A stretch of 64,000 nt of DNA from Demequina lignilytica (GTDB lineage Bacteria; Actinomycetota; Actinomycetes; Actinomycetales; Demequinaceae): the NCBI RefSeq assembly GCF_030418305.1, contig NZ_JAUHPX010000005.1, positions 186,001 to 250,000 on the forward strand. Reading direction: 5' to 3'. Positions 17,379-27,200 of the stretch are shown here, in pieces (positions within the stretch are counted from its first letter, which is position 1; each line of letters opens with the position of its first letter). The translations under genes and the position numbers were made by a program. The notes below the pieces were generated by a model. The model saw only the letters and a list, made by a program, of their open reading frames with translations. It was not told where the DNA came from and ran no database searches.

Positions 17379-17900
17379 CTACGCCGCGTCTTCCTGCTTC
17401 GCACGCAGGGCGTCGACGGCACGCGCGGCCTGAGCCAGCGGCGCCTGGAACAGGTATGCAGCACCAAAGAGCGACGCCTTCATGGCGCCGGCAGCCTTGG
17501 CGAGCAGAACCTCGCGGGACTCGAGGTCGGCCAGCTTCTTGACCTCATCAGCAGAGATCACCTTGCCCTCGAGAACGCCGCCCTTGATGACGAGCTTGTC
17601 GTTCTCCTTGGCAAAAGCCTTGAGACCCTTCGCAGCCTCCACCGGGTCACCGGTGACGAATGCGATGGCCGTGGGACCGGTCAGAAGGTCGTCAAGACCC
17701 TCGACACCGGCCTCCTTGGCCGCGAGCGCCGTCAGAGTGTTCTTCGCGACCTTGTAGGTCGCGGCGCCGCGGATCTCACCGCGCAGCTTCGCGAGCTGCG
17801 GGACGGAGAGGCCGCGGTACTCGGTGATCAGCACGGCTGCCGAGTTGCGGAAGTCCTCCGCGAGCTCGGCAACAGCGTTCACCTTGTCTGGCGTCGCCAT
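17379..17900 (-). CDS. rplJ: 50S ribosomal protein L10
   Basis: 173 residues from the ATG at 17898-17900, with AAGGAAGG upstream; the frame is open further but [17 protein letters not shown] is the family N-terminus. L10 anchors L7/L12 dimers to 23S rRNA. It has a 220-nt leader in which L10 autoregulation would be expected, with two terminator-like hairpins. Confidence 0.97.
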   Translation of the reverse strand: MATPDKVNAVAELAEDFRNSAAVLITEYRGLSVPQLAKLRGEIRGAATYKVAKNTLTALAAKEAGVEGLDDLLTGPTAIAFVTGDPVEAAKGLKAFAKENDKLVIKGGVLEGKVISADEVKKLADLESREVLLAKAAGAMKASLFGAAYLFQAPLAQAARAVDALRAKQEDAA

Positions 17901-18122
17901 GTTTATCCTTCCTTCGGATGACCGCCGCGCCTGCCCCGGGAACGAGAAAGGCCCCGCGCAGGCGGGGCCGGAGGTCCTGGTCCGCGGAACAGAAAGGGCG
18001 ACCCGAAGGTCGCCCAGACGTCCGCGCACGAGGCGCTGTCAGCATCACCTGCGCTGGTCCCCGCTCGAGCGGAGCTTCGGCCGTTCCCGGTTGTCCCGGG
18101 CCCGACGACCGGCGGTCTTGGG
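17901..18122 (-). promoter_or_regulatory. rplJL 5' leader with tandem attenuator-like hairpins
   Basis: Between the predicted transcription start (about 18123) and rplJ, two perfect 8-bp hairpins occur on the minus strand: 17996-18015 with a UUCG loop and 17950-17969 with a CUGC loop. Each is followed directly by TTTCTG or TTTCTC and GTTCC or TTCC, like a weak terminator. The L10 leader RNA of other bacteria binds the L10-L12 complex; here the hairpins may give transcriptional attenuation. The hairpins are seen; the mechanism is inferred. Confidence 0.5.
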
Positions 18123-18129
18123 CCTGACC

Positions 18130-18158
18130 ATCGTACGGGAACCGCGCATCGTCCGCAA
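18130..18158 (-). promoter_or_regulatory. Promoter of rplJL
   Basis: On the minus strand, TTGCGG (18153-18158) and TACGAT (18130-18135) are spaced by 17 nt. The spacer contains a copy of the GGACGATGCG element (18145-18154). Confidence 0.55.
18145..18154 (-). repeat. GGACGATGCG element, intergenic copy in the rplJ promoter spacer
   Basis: Exact copy on the minus strand, lying between the proposed -35 and -10 boxes. Confidence 0.8.
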
Positions 18159-18262
18159 CTCGGGTGGCCCGGTGCACGCCGCGTCCCGCGAAATGGAGAT
18201 CGAGTGCCCGCACACCCAGAGTGTCGAGCACTCAGAGTCCATGTCGCGCGGATGGCCGGGGG

Positions 18263-18295
18263 GGACGATGCGCGGGCCATGCGGCGGACGATGCG
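18263..18295 (+). repeat. Two GGACGATGCG elements in tandem
   Basis: Exact plus-strand copies at 18263-18272 and 18286-18295, 23 nt apart, in the gap after rplA and beyond its terminator. Confidence 0.8.
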
Positions 18296-18311
18296 CGCGC
18301 GGGGCGCACGA

Positions 18312-18342
18312 AGGCCCGGCCCCTCGCGGAGGGGCCGGGCCT
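18312..18342 (-). terminator. rplA terminator hairpin
   Basis: A perfect inverted repeat (13-bp arms, loop GCGG) 100 nt downstream of the rplA stop. The 541-nt gap between rplJ and rplA holds this terminator, three copies of the 10-mer, the rplJ promoter and the rplJ leader, and no gene. Confidence 0.8.
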
Positions 18343-18441
18343 GGTGACGCGCGTCGCGCCTGTGGGCGCTGTGGGCGTCACTCTCTCCTCACGCCGCCCG
18401 GGGTCGCCGAGCGGTGCGCGAGAGAAGGGTGGTGCCTGGCT

Positions 18442-19140
18442 CTACGCCTCGACCTTGGCCTGGGCGTCCAGCGGGATGCCCGGGCCCTGGGTCGCCGAGA
18501 TGGCGGCCTTGATGATGTACCGGCCCTTCGAGGCAGACGGCTTGGCGCGGAGCACCTCGTCGAGGACGGCCTGGTAGTTCTCGAGCAGCTTCTCGTCGCC
18601 GAACGACGCCTTGCCCAGCACGGTGTGCAGGTTGGCGTGCTTGTCGACGCGGAACTCGATCTTTCCGCCCTTGATGTCGGAGACGGCCTTGGTGACGTCC
18701 ATGGTCACGGTGCCGGTCTTCGGGTTGGGCATGAGGCCACGGGGACCGAGCACGCGGCCGAGGCGGCCGACCTTGCCCATGAGGTCCGGCGTGGCGACGA
18801 CGGCGTCGAAGTCCTGGCGGCCGTCGGCCACCTCGGCGATGAGCTCGTCGCCACCGACGATGTCGGCGCCGGCCTCGCGGGCCGCCTCCGCCTTGTCACC
18901 GTTGGCAAAGACCAGGACCCTGGCGGTCTTGCCGGTGCCGTGAGGCAGGATGCAGGTCGAGCGGACCATCTGGTCCGCGTGACGCGGGTCGACGCCGAGC
19001 TTGAACACGACGTCGATGGTCGAGTCGGTGTTCTTCGAGGCGGTCTTCTGCGCAAGGCGGAGCGCCTCGAGCGGGGTGTAGAGCTGGCTGCGGTCGACGA
19101 GCTGGGCTGCGTCGCGGTAAGCCTTGGAGCGCTTGGTCAT
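18442..19140 (-). CDS. rplA: 50S ribosomal protein L1
   Basis: 232 residues, normal length, with the conserved [15 protein letters not shown] loop. L1 forms the mobile stalk near the E site, and in many bacteria it represses its own operon. It lies 67 nt after rplK in the secE-nusG-rplK-rplA group. Confidence 0.98.
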   Translation of the reverse strand: MTKRSKAYRDAAQLVDRSQLYTPLEALRLAQKTASKNTDSTIDVVFKLGVDPRHADQMVRSTCILPHGTGKTARVLVFANGDKAEAAREAGADIVGGDELIAEVADGRQDFDAVVATPDLMGKVGRLGRVLGPRGLMPNPKTGTVTMDVTKAVSDIKGGKIEFRVDKHANLHTVLGKASFGDEKLLENYQAVLDEVLRAKPSASKGRYIIKAAISATQGPGIPLDAQAKVEA

Positions 19141-19207
19141 CTGCGTGTCTTTCCTTTGCAGTCGTGGTGCGGGCCAGCGCGGCCCCTGCCACTGAGGTTG
19201 AGGGTCC

Positions 19208-19636
19208 TTAGGAGACCGTGATGCCCATGGAGCGGGCGGTGCCGGCGATGATCTTCGCGGCGGCGTCGATGTCGTTGGCGTTGAGGTCGGCCATCTTGGC
19301 CTCGGCGATCTCGCGCACCTGGGCCTCGGTCAGGTTGCCGACCTTGGTGGTGTGCGGGGTGCCGGAGCCCTTGGCGACGCCAGCGGCCTTCTTGATGAGC
19401 TCGGCGGCCGGGGGCGTCTTCAGGACGAACGTGAACGAACGGTCCTCGTAGACGGTGATCTCGACCGGCACGACGTTGCCACGCTGCGACTCGGTCGCCG
19501 CGTTGTACGCCTTGCAGAACTCCATGATGTTGACGCCATGCTGACCCAGCGCCGGACCGACCGGCGGGGCAGGGTTGGCAGCGCCGGCCTGGATCTGGAG
19601 CTTGATCAGGCCGGTCACCTTCTTCTTCGGTGCCAT
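19208..19636 (-). CDS. rplK: 50S ribosomal protein L11
   Basis: 142 residues with the N-terminal [20 protein letters not shown] and the C-terminal rRNA-binding domain ending [12 protein letters not shown]11 binds 23S rRNA at the GTPase-associated centre and is the target region of thiopeptides. Confidence 0.98.
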   Translation of the reverse strand: MAPKKKVTGLIKLQIQAGAANPAPPVGPALGQHGVNIMEFCKAYNAATESQRGNVVPVEITVYEDRSFTFVLKTPPAAELIKKAAGVAKGSGTPHTTKVGNLTEAQVREIAEAKMADLNANDIDAAAKIIAGTARSMGITVS

Positions 19637-19696
19637 GTTGTGGGTCCTTATCTTGTTGCCTGTGCGGCGTGGCGGCCGCGGTTGCGCTGTCGCGAC

Positions 19697-20401
19697 CTAG
19701 AGCTTGGTGACCTGGGTGAACGACAGCTCGACCGGGGTCTCCCGGCCGAAGATGGAGACGAGCACGTGGAGCTTCTGGCTCTCGACGTTGATCTCGGAGA
19801 TGGTGCCGGGCAGCGTCGCGAACGGGCCGTCGATGACGGTGACCGACTCGCCGACCTCGAAGTCGACGGCCACGGCGGCGGCGGGCGCCTTCGCGTCCTC
19901 GGCCTCGGCGACCGCCGCAGCGACCTCGGCGGGGGCGAGCATCGAGTAGACCTCGTCCATGGTGAGCGGGACCGGGTTGTGGGCGTGGCCCACGAAGCCG
20001 GTGACGCCGGGGGTGTTGCGCACGGCGCCCCAGGACTCGTCCGTGAGGTACATGCGCACCAGGACGTATCCGGGCATCCGGACGCGGGTGACGAGCTTGC
20101 GCTGGCCGCCCTTGATCTCGGCGACCTCCTCCATCGGGACCTCGACCTGGAAGATGTAGTCCTCCATGTGGAGGCTCTCGATGCGGTGCTCGATCGCCTG
20201 CTTCACGCGCTTCTCGTGGCCCGAGTAGCTGTGGACCACGTACCAGTCGCCCTCGAGGGTACGCAGGTGAGCCTTGAACTCGGCGACGGGGTCGACCGGC
20301 GCGTCCTCGACCGGGGGAAGGTCGGCAGCGTCGGTCTCGACGGCGGCCTCTGCGGGCGCGTCGATCGTCTCGGGGGTCTCGTCAGTCATCTCGTCGCTCA
20401 T
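19697..20401 (-). CDS. nusG: Transcription termination/antitermination factor NusG
   Basis: 234 residues from the ATG at 20401, with GGAGT about 9 nt before it. The first 50 residues are an acidic, Ala/Glu/Asp-rich extension typical of actinobacterial NusG. The NGN domain follows ([15 protein letters not shown], then [11 protein letters not shown]), then a low-complexity Ala/Glu linker near residues 148-172, and a C-terminal KOW domain ending FTQVTKL. It binds RNA polymerase and links it to Rho or the ribosome. It lies 29 nt after secE. Confidence 0.97.
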   Translation of the reverse strand: MSDEMTDETPETIDAPAEAAVETDAADLPPVEDAPVDPVAEFKAHLRTLEGDWYVVHSYSGHEKRVKQAIEHRIESLHMEDYIFQVEVPMEEVAEIKGGQRKLVTRVRMPGYVLVRMYLTDESWGAVRNTPGVTGFVGHAHNPVPLTMDEVYSMLAPAEVAAAVAEAEDAKAPAAAVAVDFEVGESVTVIDGPFATLPGTISEINVESQKLHVLVSIFGRETPVELSFTQVTKL

Positions 20402-20430
20402 CGTGATCACACTCCAGTCGTCGGGCAGCG

Positions 20431-20688
20431 TCAGCTGCCGAACACGAGTCCCGCGAGCCAGCCGAACAGGATGTCCAGGCCCCACACCAGCAGCATCATC
20501 ACGGCGACGAAGCCGAGGACGATGCCGACGTAGCGCACCAGCTCCTCGCGCGTGGGGGTGACCACGCGGCGAAGCTCGGAGATGACCTGTCGCACGAACA
20601 GCGCGATTCGTCCGAAGATGTTCAGACCCTCGCGCGACTCGTGCCGCGGGTCCTTCTCCCCGGAATCCGTCACGGCAGATTCGCTCAC
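20431..20688 (-). CDS. secE: Preprotein translocase subunit SecE
   Basis: 85 residues from a GTG. It has a charged N-terminus, the amphipathic [15 protein letters not shown] segment and one membrane helix near residues 52-78, the minimal SecE layout. It clamps SecY in the translocon. The order tRNA-Trp, secE, nusG is the usual bacterial one. Confidence 0.97.
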   Translation of the reverse strand: MSESAVTDSGEKDPRHESREGLNIFGRIALFVRQVISELRRVVTPTREELVRYVGIVLGFVAVMMLLVWGLDILFGWLAGLVFGS

Positions 20689-20741
20689 CGAAAAGTCCTT
20701 CTCTCGTGGATTGGCTCACGCGGGAGACTCCCGCGTTCCGC

Positions 20742-20813
20742 AGGGCAGGCGGGACTCGAACCCACAACCGCCGGTTTTGGAGACCGGTGCGCTACCAATT
20801 GCGCCACTGCCCT
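20742..20813 (-). tRNA. tRNA-Trp (CCA)
   Basis: 72 nt that fold as a cloverleaf: 7-bp acceptor AGGGCAG/CTGCCCT, anticodon loop CTCCAAA with anticodon CCA, and a TTCGAGT T-loop. No CCA is encoded. It lies directly upstream of secE. Confidence 0.95.
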
Positions 20814-21007
20814 TCGGGAGGTGACCCTCCCGGAGGCTTTCGACCTTGACCTCGGTCGCACCAGGGCGCGAACCATCATGACGTCTGTCAATCGCCGACG
20901 TGCAATGCTACGCCACCGGCCCGGGAAAAGCGAACCGGGCCGCTCCCGCCGCCGTCGCGCGCATCGTCGACCATGCGGAGCCTACGCGGGATGGAAGAAT
21001 GGCGCGC

Positions 21008-22210
21008 ATGAAGCCTGCACGCCGCGTCTCCGCACGCCTGGGCGCCATCGCGCCCTCCGCCACCCTCGCCGTCGACTCCAAAGCGAAGGCGCTCAGGGCC
21101 GCCGGCCGCCCCGTCATCGGGTTCGGCGCGGGCGAGCCCGACTTCCCGACGCCCGACTTCATCGTCGAGGCGGCCGTCGCCGCCGCCACGGACCCGAGGA
21201 ACCACCGGTACACGCCGGCGGCGGGCCTCCCCGAGCTGAAGAAGGCGATCGCGGCCAAGACGCTGCGCGACTCCGGGTACGAGATCGACCCGGCCCAGGT
21301 GATCGTCACCAACGGCGGCAAGCAGGCCGTGTTCCAGGCGTTCGCCGCGATCGTCGACCCGGGCGACGAGGTGCTGCTGCCCGCCCCCTACTGGACCACC
21401 TACCCCGAGGCGATCTCGCTCGCCGGCGGCACGGCGGTCGAGGTGTTCGCCGGCGCGGACCAGGAGTACCTGGTCACCGTCGAGCAGCTCGAGGCGGCCC
21501 GCACGGAGAGCACCAAGGCGCTGCTGTTCTGCTCGCCCTCGAACCCGACGGGCGCCGTGTACTCCGCGGAGCAGACCAAGGCGATCGGCGAGTGGGCTCT
21601 CGAGCACGGCATCTGGGTCATCACCGACGAGATCTACGAGCACCTCCTGTACGAGGACGCGGAGTTCACGCCGATCGTGCGCGCGGTTCCCGAGCTCGCG
21701 GACCAGACGATCGTCCTCAACGGCGTCGCGAAGACCTACGCGATGACCGGCTGGCGCGTGGGGTGGATGATCTCCCCCGCCGACGTCACCAAGGCGGCGG
21801 CGAACTTCCAGAGCCACCTGACCTCGAACGTCGCGAACGTGTCCCAGCGCGCCGCGATCGCCGCGCTCGAGGGCGGCCTCGAGGAGGTCCACGCCATGCG
21901 CGCCGCCTTCGACCGCCGCCGCCAGACCATGGTGGGCATGCTCCGCGAGATCGACGGCGTGGTCTGCCCGACGCCGAAGGGCGCGTTCTACGCGTACCCC
22001 TCCGTCGAGGGCCTCATGGGCCGCACGGTGCGCGGGCGGGAGATCACCTCCTCCGCGGACCTCGCGGGCGTGATCCTCGACGAGGTCGAGGTCGCCGTGG
22101 TCCCCGGCGAGGCCTTCGGGCCGTCGGGCTTCCTGCGCCTCAGCTACGCGCTGGGCGACGCGGACCTCGCCGAGGGCGTCGGCCGCATCCAGGCGCTGCT
22201 CGCCGAGTAG
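21008..22210 (+). CDS. aspC: Pyridoxal-phosphate aminotransferase, aspartate aminotransferase family
   Basis: 400 residues from the ATG at 21008 (GGAAG about 10 nt before); 20999 is an alternative. Fold-type I, class I/II aminotransferase: [12 protein letters not shown] near the start, the Tyr/Asp site in SNPTGAVYS, the PLP Lys in [15 protein letters not shown], and the C-terminal Arg in FLRLSYA. It likely interconverts aspartate and oxaloacetate with glutamate/2-oxoglutarate. Its position next to secE and tRNA-Trp is common in Actinobacteria. Confidence 0.9.
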   Translation: MKPARRVSARLGAIAPSATLAVDSKAKALRAAGRPVIGFGAGEPDFPTPDFIVEAAVAAATDPRNHRYTPAAGLPELKKAIAAKTLRDSGYEIDPAQVIVTNGGKQAVFQAFAAIVDPGDEVLLPAPYWTTYPEAISLAGGTAVEVFAGADQEYLVTVEQLEAARTESTKALLFCSPSNPTGAVYSAEQTKAIGEWALEHGIWVITDEIYEHLLYEDAEFTPIVRAVPELADQTIVLNGVAKTYAMTGWRVGWMISPADVTKAAANFQSHLTSNVANVSQRAAIAALEGGLEEVHAMRAAFDRRRQTMVGMLREIDGVVCPTPKGAFYAYPSVEGLMGRTVRGREITSSADLAGVILDEVEVAVVPGEAFGPSGFLRLSYALGDADLAEGVGRIQALLAE

Positions 22211-22244
22211 CGCCGCGAGCGCGCCCTCCGCACGGCCGCGGGGT

Positions 22245-22254
22245 CGCATCGTCC
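22245..22254 (-). repeat. GGACGATGCG element, intergenic copy
   Basis: Exact minus-strand copy 35 nt after the aminotransferase stop. Confidence 0.8.
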
Positions 22255-22312
22255 ACCCGGACGACGCGGCCCCGCCGTCCGCGCTGACGGGGCGCGGCCC
22301 CGCCCCGCTGGC

Positions 22313-22318
22313 TAGGCT
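22313..22318 (+). promoter_or_regulatory. -10 box of a leaderless promoter
   Basis: TAGGCT lies 7 nt before the ATG of the ABC-2 ATPase gene, so transcription would begin at or next to the start codon. There is no ribosome binding site. Confidence 0.6.
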
Positions 22319-22325
22319 CGCACTC

Positions 22326-23197
<872 letters not shown>

Positions 23198-23201
<4 letters not shown>

Positions 23202-24028
23202 CCGCACCCGCATCGCCACCCGTCGCGCCGCCCAGCTGGACGTCGATGACGCTCAACCGCTACGTGGTCGAGCTCAAGGAGTTCCTCCGCAGCCGCGAGC
23301 AGATGGTGTTCATCTTCGCCTTCCCCATGATGCTGCTCGTGCTGTTCGGCTCCGTGTTCGGGGGCGCGGTCCTCGACGGGACGGACGTGACGTTCGCGCA
23401 GTACTTCCTCGCCGGCATGGTCGCCTCCGGCATCCTCAACACCGGGTTCCAGTCCCTGGCGATGTCCATCGCGATCGACCGCGACGAGGACGTGCTCAAG
23501 CGCATCCACGCGACCCCGCTGCCCGCGACGTCGTACTTCGCCGCCAAGATCCTGCAGGTGCTGTCGGTCACGGTGGTCCAGGTGGTGATCCTCATCGCGA
23601 TCGGCGTGGCCCTCTACGACGTCGCGCTGCCGTCCGACGCCGCGCACTGGGGGACGTTCGCGTGGGTGTTCCTGCTCGGTACCGCGGGCTCGACCACGCT
23701 GGGCATCGCGATGTCCTCGCTCCTGCGCAACGCGAAGGCGGGGTCGGCGATCATCACGCCGATCGTCCTCTTCCTCCAGTTCACGTCGGGCGTGTTCCTG
23801 ATCTTCACGCAGGTGCCGGCGTTCCTGCAGACCGTGGCGTCGATCTTCCCGCTCCGGTGGCTCGCCCAGGGCATGCGGTCGGTGTTCCTCCCCGACGAGT
23901 TCAAGTACGCCGAGGCCGCGGGATCGTGGCAGCTGCCGCTGACCGCGCTGATCCTCGCGGTCTGGGTCGTCGTCGGGCTGGTGCTCGCGGTCCGCACCTT
24001 CCGCTGGACGCGGCACGACGACAACTAG
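23198..24028 (+). CDS. ABC-2 type exporter, permease
   Basis: 276 residues with six hydrophobic segments and the ABC-2 layout (an ELKEFLRSREQMVF coupling region before the first segment). It overlaps the ATPase gene by 4 nt, so the pair forms one transporter, probably a homodimer of each. The substrate is unknown. Confidence 0.92.
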
Positions 24029-24085
24029 GCGCTTCCTGCCCCCGCTCCGAGCGTTCTCTGAGACTCGGCGCGTACCAATGGAGAC

Positions 24086-24505
24086 ATGAACAGCACCGTC
24101 CTCCGCCTCGGCGTCGTCACCGGCGCCGCCGCCCTCCTGCTGCTGGGCGTGGGCGTGGCCGCCACCGCGGTCGCGCGCTCCGCCGATCCGGCCGATCCCG
24201 ACACCGTCGCCACGGCCGAGGACGGCACGCTGCTGCAGGACGATGCGGCGATCCCGGACGATGCGGGCCCTGGGGGTACGGAGCAGCTCGGCGAGGTGCC
24301 GTCCGACGGCTTCGACCGGGACGGCGACGGCGGCCGCGGCGGCCACCGCGCCGGCCCCCCGTCGGGCGACGCGCTCGCGGTGCCGCCGGAGGAGCAGCGC
24401 TGGCGCGAGGAGGGCGAGGGGTCCGACTCGGTCCCCGACGGCGGCGCGGCGGGAGGGGAGGCGTCCGAGGACGACTCCGCGGACACGCCGACGCTGATCG
24501 ACTGA
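24086..24505 (+). CDS. Small exported acidic protein, paralogue 1
   Basis: 139 residues. Residues 1-32 are a signal peptide or membrane anchor (a Leu/Val/Ala core ending ATAVARSADP). The rest is disordered-looking, rich in Asp, Glu, Gly, Ala and Pro. It contains two GGACGATGCG copies encoding DDA. The upstream region has TCTGAGA, matched by TCTCAGA before the paralogue that follows. No family was recognised. Position before a sensor kinase suggests an accessory or target protein of that system. Confidence 0.7.
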   Translation: MNSTVLRLGVVTGAAALLLLGVGVAATAVARSADPADPDTVATAEDGTLLQDDAAIPDDAGPGGTEQLGEVPSDGFDRDGDGGRGGHRAGPPSGDALAVPPEEQRWREEGEGSDSVPDGGAAGGEASEDDSADTPTLID

Positions 24506-24511
24506 GGCTCA

Positions 24512-24548
24512 TATAAGAGAGCTCTCAGAATGCCGGCGGCATCCTGAG
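24512..24548 (+). promoter_or_regulatory. Promoter and candidate operator before the Asp/His-rich gene
   Basis: TATAAG (24512-24517) fits a -10 box. Directly after it, 24524-24548 is an 11-bp inverted repeat with one mismatch and a 3-nt spacer, containing CTCAG and CTGAG. The 7-mer TCTCAGA is shared in inverse orientation with the region before the first paralogue, so it may be the binding site of the OmpR-type regulator downstream. Confidence 0.45.
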
Positions 24549-24551
24549 GAC

Positions 24552-25043
24552 ATGAACACCTCCACCGCCAGGTTCGCCGTCACCGTCGCCGCGGCCTCCG
24601 CCATCCTGATCGGCGTCGGCGTCGGCGCCACCGCCCTCTCCCGCGCCTCCGGCGACCCGGACCCCGACCCGACCGTCGGCGAAGCGGTCCTGCTCGAGTC
24701 CGAGACCGGCGCGAGCCCCGACGACTCTCCCTCGCCCGAGGCCTCCCACGACGATGACCCCACCGAGGTCGAGCACAGCCCTGAGGTCGACGACCTCGAC
24801 GACGACCACGGGGGCGACCGCCCGGACGGCGACTCGGACGACCGGGTCGCGCTCCCGCCGAACGACACCCGGCTCGGGTCGGTGCCGAGCACCGTGGGCG
24901 GCGACGACGACTCCGACGACCATGACGAGGTGGAGTCGGACGACGACTCGGACCACGATCGCGCCGACTCGCACGACGACGACGACCACGAGGACGAGGA
25001 CGACGACGACCACGAGGACGAGGACGAGCCGGAGGACGACTGA
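24552..25043 (+). CDS. Small exported Asp/His-rich protein, paralogue 2
   Basis: 163 residues. The N-terminus is like that of the preceding gene (MNTSTARF, then an Ala/Val/Ile core ending ALSRASGDPD), as is the VALPPNDTR/AVPPEEQRW region, so the two are tandem paralogues. The last 50 residues consist almost only of Asp, Glu, His and Ser, with repeated HEDED and DDDHD blocks. Such tails can bind divalent metals; that is inference. It ends 29 nt before the sensor kinase gene, so the kinase may sense what this protein binds. Confidence 0.75.
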   Translation: MNTSTARFAVTVAAASAILIGVGVGATALSRASGDPDPDPTVGEAVLLESETGASPDDSPSPEASHDDDPTEVEHSPEVDDLDDDHGGDRPDGDSDDRVALPPNDTRLGSVPSTVGGDDDSDDHDEVESDDDSDHDRADSHDDDDHEDEDDDDHEDEDEPEDD

Positions 25044-25072
25044 GCAGGTAGTTTGGGCACCGGAAGGTGGCC

Positions 25073-26476
25073 ATGACCTCACGCTTCAGGCACGCGGGCG
25101 CGCACGGCATCTCCGTGCGTGCCCGCGTCCTCGTCTACCTCCTCGTGCTCACCGCGGTGGCCCTGGCCGTGGCCGGCACCACGGCCTTCCTGATCGAGCG
25201 TGACTCCCTCGAGGACGGGGTCACCGCCGAGCTGACGGCTCGCGGCGACGACTATGTGAGGTGGGTCGCCGAGACCGAGGTGACGGGCGTCGACGCTCTC
25301 ATGCGGGATGCCGTCGCCCGCTTCACCGGGACGGCCGACGAGGGCGCCGTCGCCATCATCGACGCCGCCGCCCGCTACGTCCCGGCCTCGGACCCGCGGC
25401 TCGCGCTCGAGGACGACGAGCAGCTGATCGACCTGCTGTGGGCTCAGACCTCGACCGCGGTGGAGGTCCGTCGAGCGGAGACCGCGAGCGCGTCGTACGC
25501 CTACGTCGCCATCCCCTTCCTCGATGCGGCGGGAGACAGGATCGCGGTCTTCGCGATCGCGATCGACGAGGGACAGCGCGTGCACGAGCTGCGCGAGACG
25601 TTCGCGGTCTACGCCCTGGTCGCGATCGCCGCCCTGGTCGCGATCGGCGCGTTCGGCTTCTTCACGGTCGGACGGCTGCTGGAGCCGATCCGGCTCCTCG
25701 ACCGCACGGCGCGACGCATCGGCGAGTCGGACCTGGGCGAGCGGGTCCCGATCGTGGGCGACGACGACCTCGCACGGCTTTCGCGCACCGTCAACGCGAT
25801 GCTCGACCGCCTGGAGGGCGCCTTCGCCGACCAGCGTCAGCTGCTGGATGACGCCTCTCACGAGCTCCGCACCCCTCTGACGGTGCTGCGCACGCGGCTC
25901 GAGCTGCTCGAGCCGCGGGACCCGGACCAGGTCGAGGCCACGCGGGACGAGCTGCTCGCCGTCGCCGCCGACATGTCACGGCTGGTCGAGGACCTGGTGC
26001 TGCTCGCGAAGGCGGACCGGCCGGAGTTCCTACGCCTTGCCGCGACCGACCTGAGCGAGCTCACGGAGTCGGCGTTCGCACGGATGGAGCATCTGGGCGA
26101 CCGCGAGTGGGTGCTCGCCGGCAGCGCGACCGGCCCCGCGGTGCTCGACGCCCAACGCGTCACCCAGGCGTGGCTCCAGCTCGCGGCGAACGCGGTGAAG
26201 TTCTCCGAGCCGGGCAGCACCATCCGCGTGGGAAGCGCCCGGATCGCTGAGGACGTGCTGCTGTGGATCGAGGATCACGGCCGCGGGATCGCGCCGGAGG
26301 ACCTGGAGCGGATCGCCGGGCGGTTCGTCCGTCTCGACCCCGAGACCGAGGGTGCCGGGCTGGGGCTGCCGATCGTCAGGGCGATCGTGGAGGCCCACGG
26401 CGGCCGGCTCGAGATCGCCTCCGAGCCCGGCGTCGGCTCCACGTTCGCGCTGCGGCTGCCGTGGCGGGAGGGGTGA
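25073..26476 (+). CDS. Two-component sensor histidine kinase (HAMP-HisKA-HATPase)
   Basis: 467 residues from the ATG at 25073, with GGAAGG 5 nt before it. A membrane helix lies near residues 20-42, then an extracellular sensor region of about 140 residues, a second helix near 185-205, a HAMP domain, the HisKA H-box SHELRTPL (His about 263) and an HATPase domain with GRGIAPEDLERI and GAGLGLPIV. It should phosphorylate the OmpR-type regulator that begins 3 nt after its stop. The signal is unknown; the neighbouring Asp/His-rich proteins hint at a cation or envelope stress. Confidence 0.92.
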   Translation: MTSRFRHAGAHGISVRARVLVYLLVLTAVALAVAGTTAFLIERDSLEDGVTAELTARGDDYVRWVAETEVTGVDALMRDAVARFTGTADEGAVAIIDAAARYVPASDPRLALEDDEQLIDLLWAQTSTAVEVRRAETASASYAYVAIPFLDAAGDRIAVFAIAIDEGQRVHELRETFAVYALVAIAALVAIGAFGFFTVGRLLEPIRLLDRTARRIGESDLGERVPIVGDDDLARLSRTVNAMLDRLEGAFADQRQLLDDASHELRTPLTVLRTRLELLEPRDPDQVEATRDELLAVAADMSRLVEDLVLLAKADRPEFLRLAATDLSELTESAFARMEHLGDREWVLAGSATGPAVLDAQRVTQAWLQLAANAVKFSEPGSTIRVGSARIAEDVLLWIEDHGRGIAPEDLERIAGRFVRLDPETEGAGLGLPIVRAIVEAHGGRLEIASEPGVGSTFALRLPWREG

Positions 26477-26478
26477 CG

Positions 26479-27132
26479 ATGCGGGTGCTGCTGGTGGAGG
26501 ACGAGGAACGGCTGGTCGCGTCGCTGCGGGACGGCCTGCGAACCGCGGGGATCGAGACGGTCCACGCGGGGACCGGCCGCGAGGGGCTCGCGCTGGCGCA
26601 GACCGAGGAGCTCGACCTCATGATCCTCGACATCGGCCTGCCGGACCAGGAGGGCTTCACCGTGCTCCGCCGCCTGCGCGCGACCGGCTCCGATCTGCCG
26701 GTGATCATCCTGACGGCCCGCACCTCGGCTGAGGACACCGTGCGCGGGCTCGAGCGGGGCGCCGACGACTACATGGCCAAGCCGTTCTCTCTCGACGAGC
26801 TGCTCGCGCGCATCCGGCTCCGGGCACGCAAGGCGCCGGGCCCCGACGACGACCCGGTGCTCCGCGTCGGCAGGTGCGAGCTCGACCCCATCGCGCGCAC
26901 GCTCACGTGCGACGGGGAGCCGGTGGCGCTCAGCCCGCGCGAGCTCCAGCTCGCCCACCTGCTGATGGCCGCGGGAGGGGACGTCGTCTCGCGCGCCCGC
27001 GCCCTCGACGAGGTCTGGGGCGCCGCATCGCGCGACAACGTGCTCGACGTCTACGTCGGCTACCTCCGCAGCCGGCTCGGTTCGGAGGCGATCGAGACCG
27101 TGCGCGGGGTCGGCTACCGCTTCGTCGGCTGA
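26479..27132 (+). CDS. OmpR-family response regulator
   Basis: 217 residues from the ATG at 26479, with GGGAGG 7 nt before it; a GTG at 26473 overlapping the kinase stop is an alternative. Receiver domain with the phosphoacceptor Asp51 (LMILDIGLP) and the Lys in MAKPFS. The C-terminal winged-helix domain contains the recognition segment RDNVLDVYVGYLRSRL. Partner of the kinase upstream. A hairpin terminator follows. Confidence 0.95.
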   Translation: MRVLLVEDEERLVASLRDGLRTAGIETVHAGTGREGLALAQTEELDLMILDIGLPDQEGFTVLRRLRATGSDLPVIILTARTSAEDTVRGLERGADDYMAKPFSLDELLARIRLRARKAPGPDDDPVLRVGRCELDPIARTLTCDGEPVALSPRELQLAHLLMAAGGDVVSRARALDEVWGAASRDNVLDVYVGYLRSRLGSEAIETVRGVGYRFVG

Positions 27133-27133
27133 C

Positions 27134-27143
27134 CGCATCGTCC
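27134..27143 (-). repeat. GGACGATGCG element, intergenic copy
   Basis: Exact minus-strand copy that starts 2 nt after the response regulator stop and runs into the hairpin that follows. Confidence 0.8.
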
Positions 27144-27173
27144 CCCGGCATCGTCCGCGCGCACGATGCCGGG
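27144..27173 (+). terminator. Terminator-like hairpin built from the repeated motif
   Basis: A perfect 11-bp inverted repeat, CCCGGCATCGT and ACGATGCCGGG, with an 8-nt loop, 11 nt after the response regulator stop. The left arm is a one-mismatch copy of the GGACGATGCG element. Confidence 0.7.
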
Positions 27174-27188
27174 CGCGCCCGCTCCCCC

Positions 27189-27194
27189 TACCCT
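27189..27194 (+). promoter_or_regulatory. -10 box of a leaderless promoter
   Basis: TACCCT lies 6 nt before the GTG of the NarL-type kinase gene. Confidence 0.5.
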
Positions 27195-27200
27195 GGCGGG

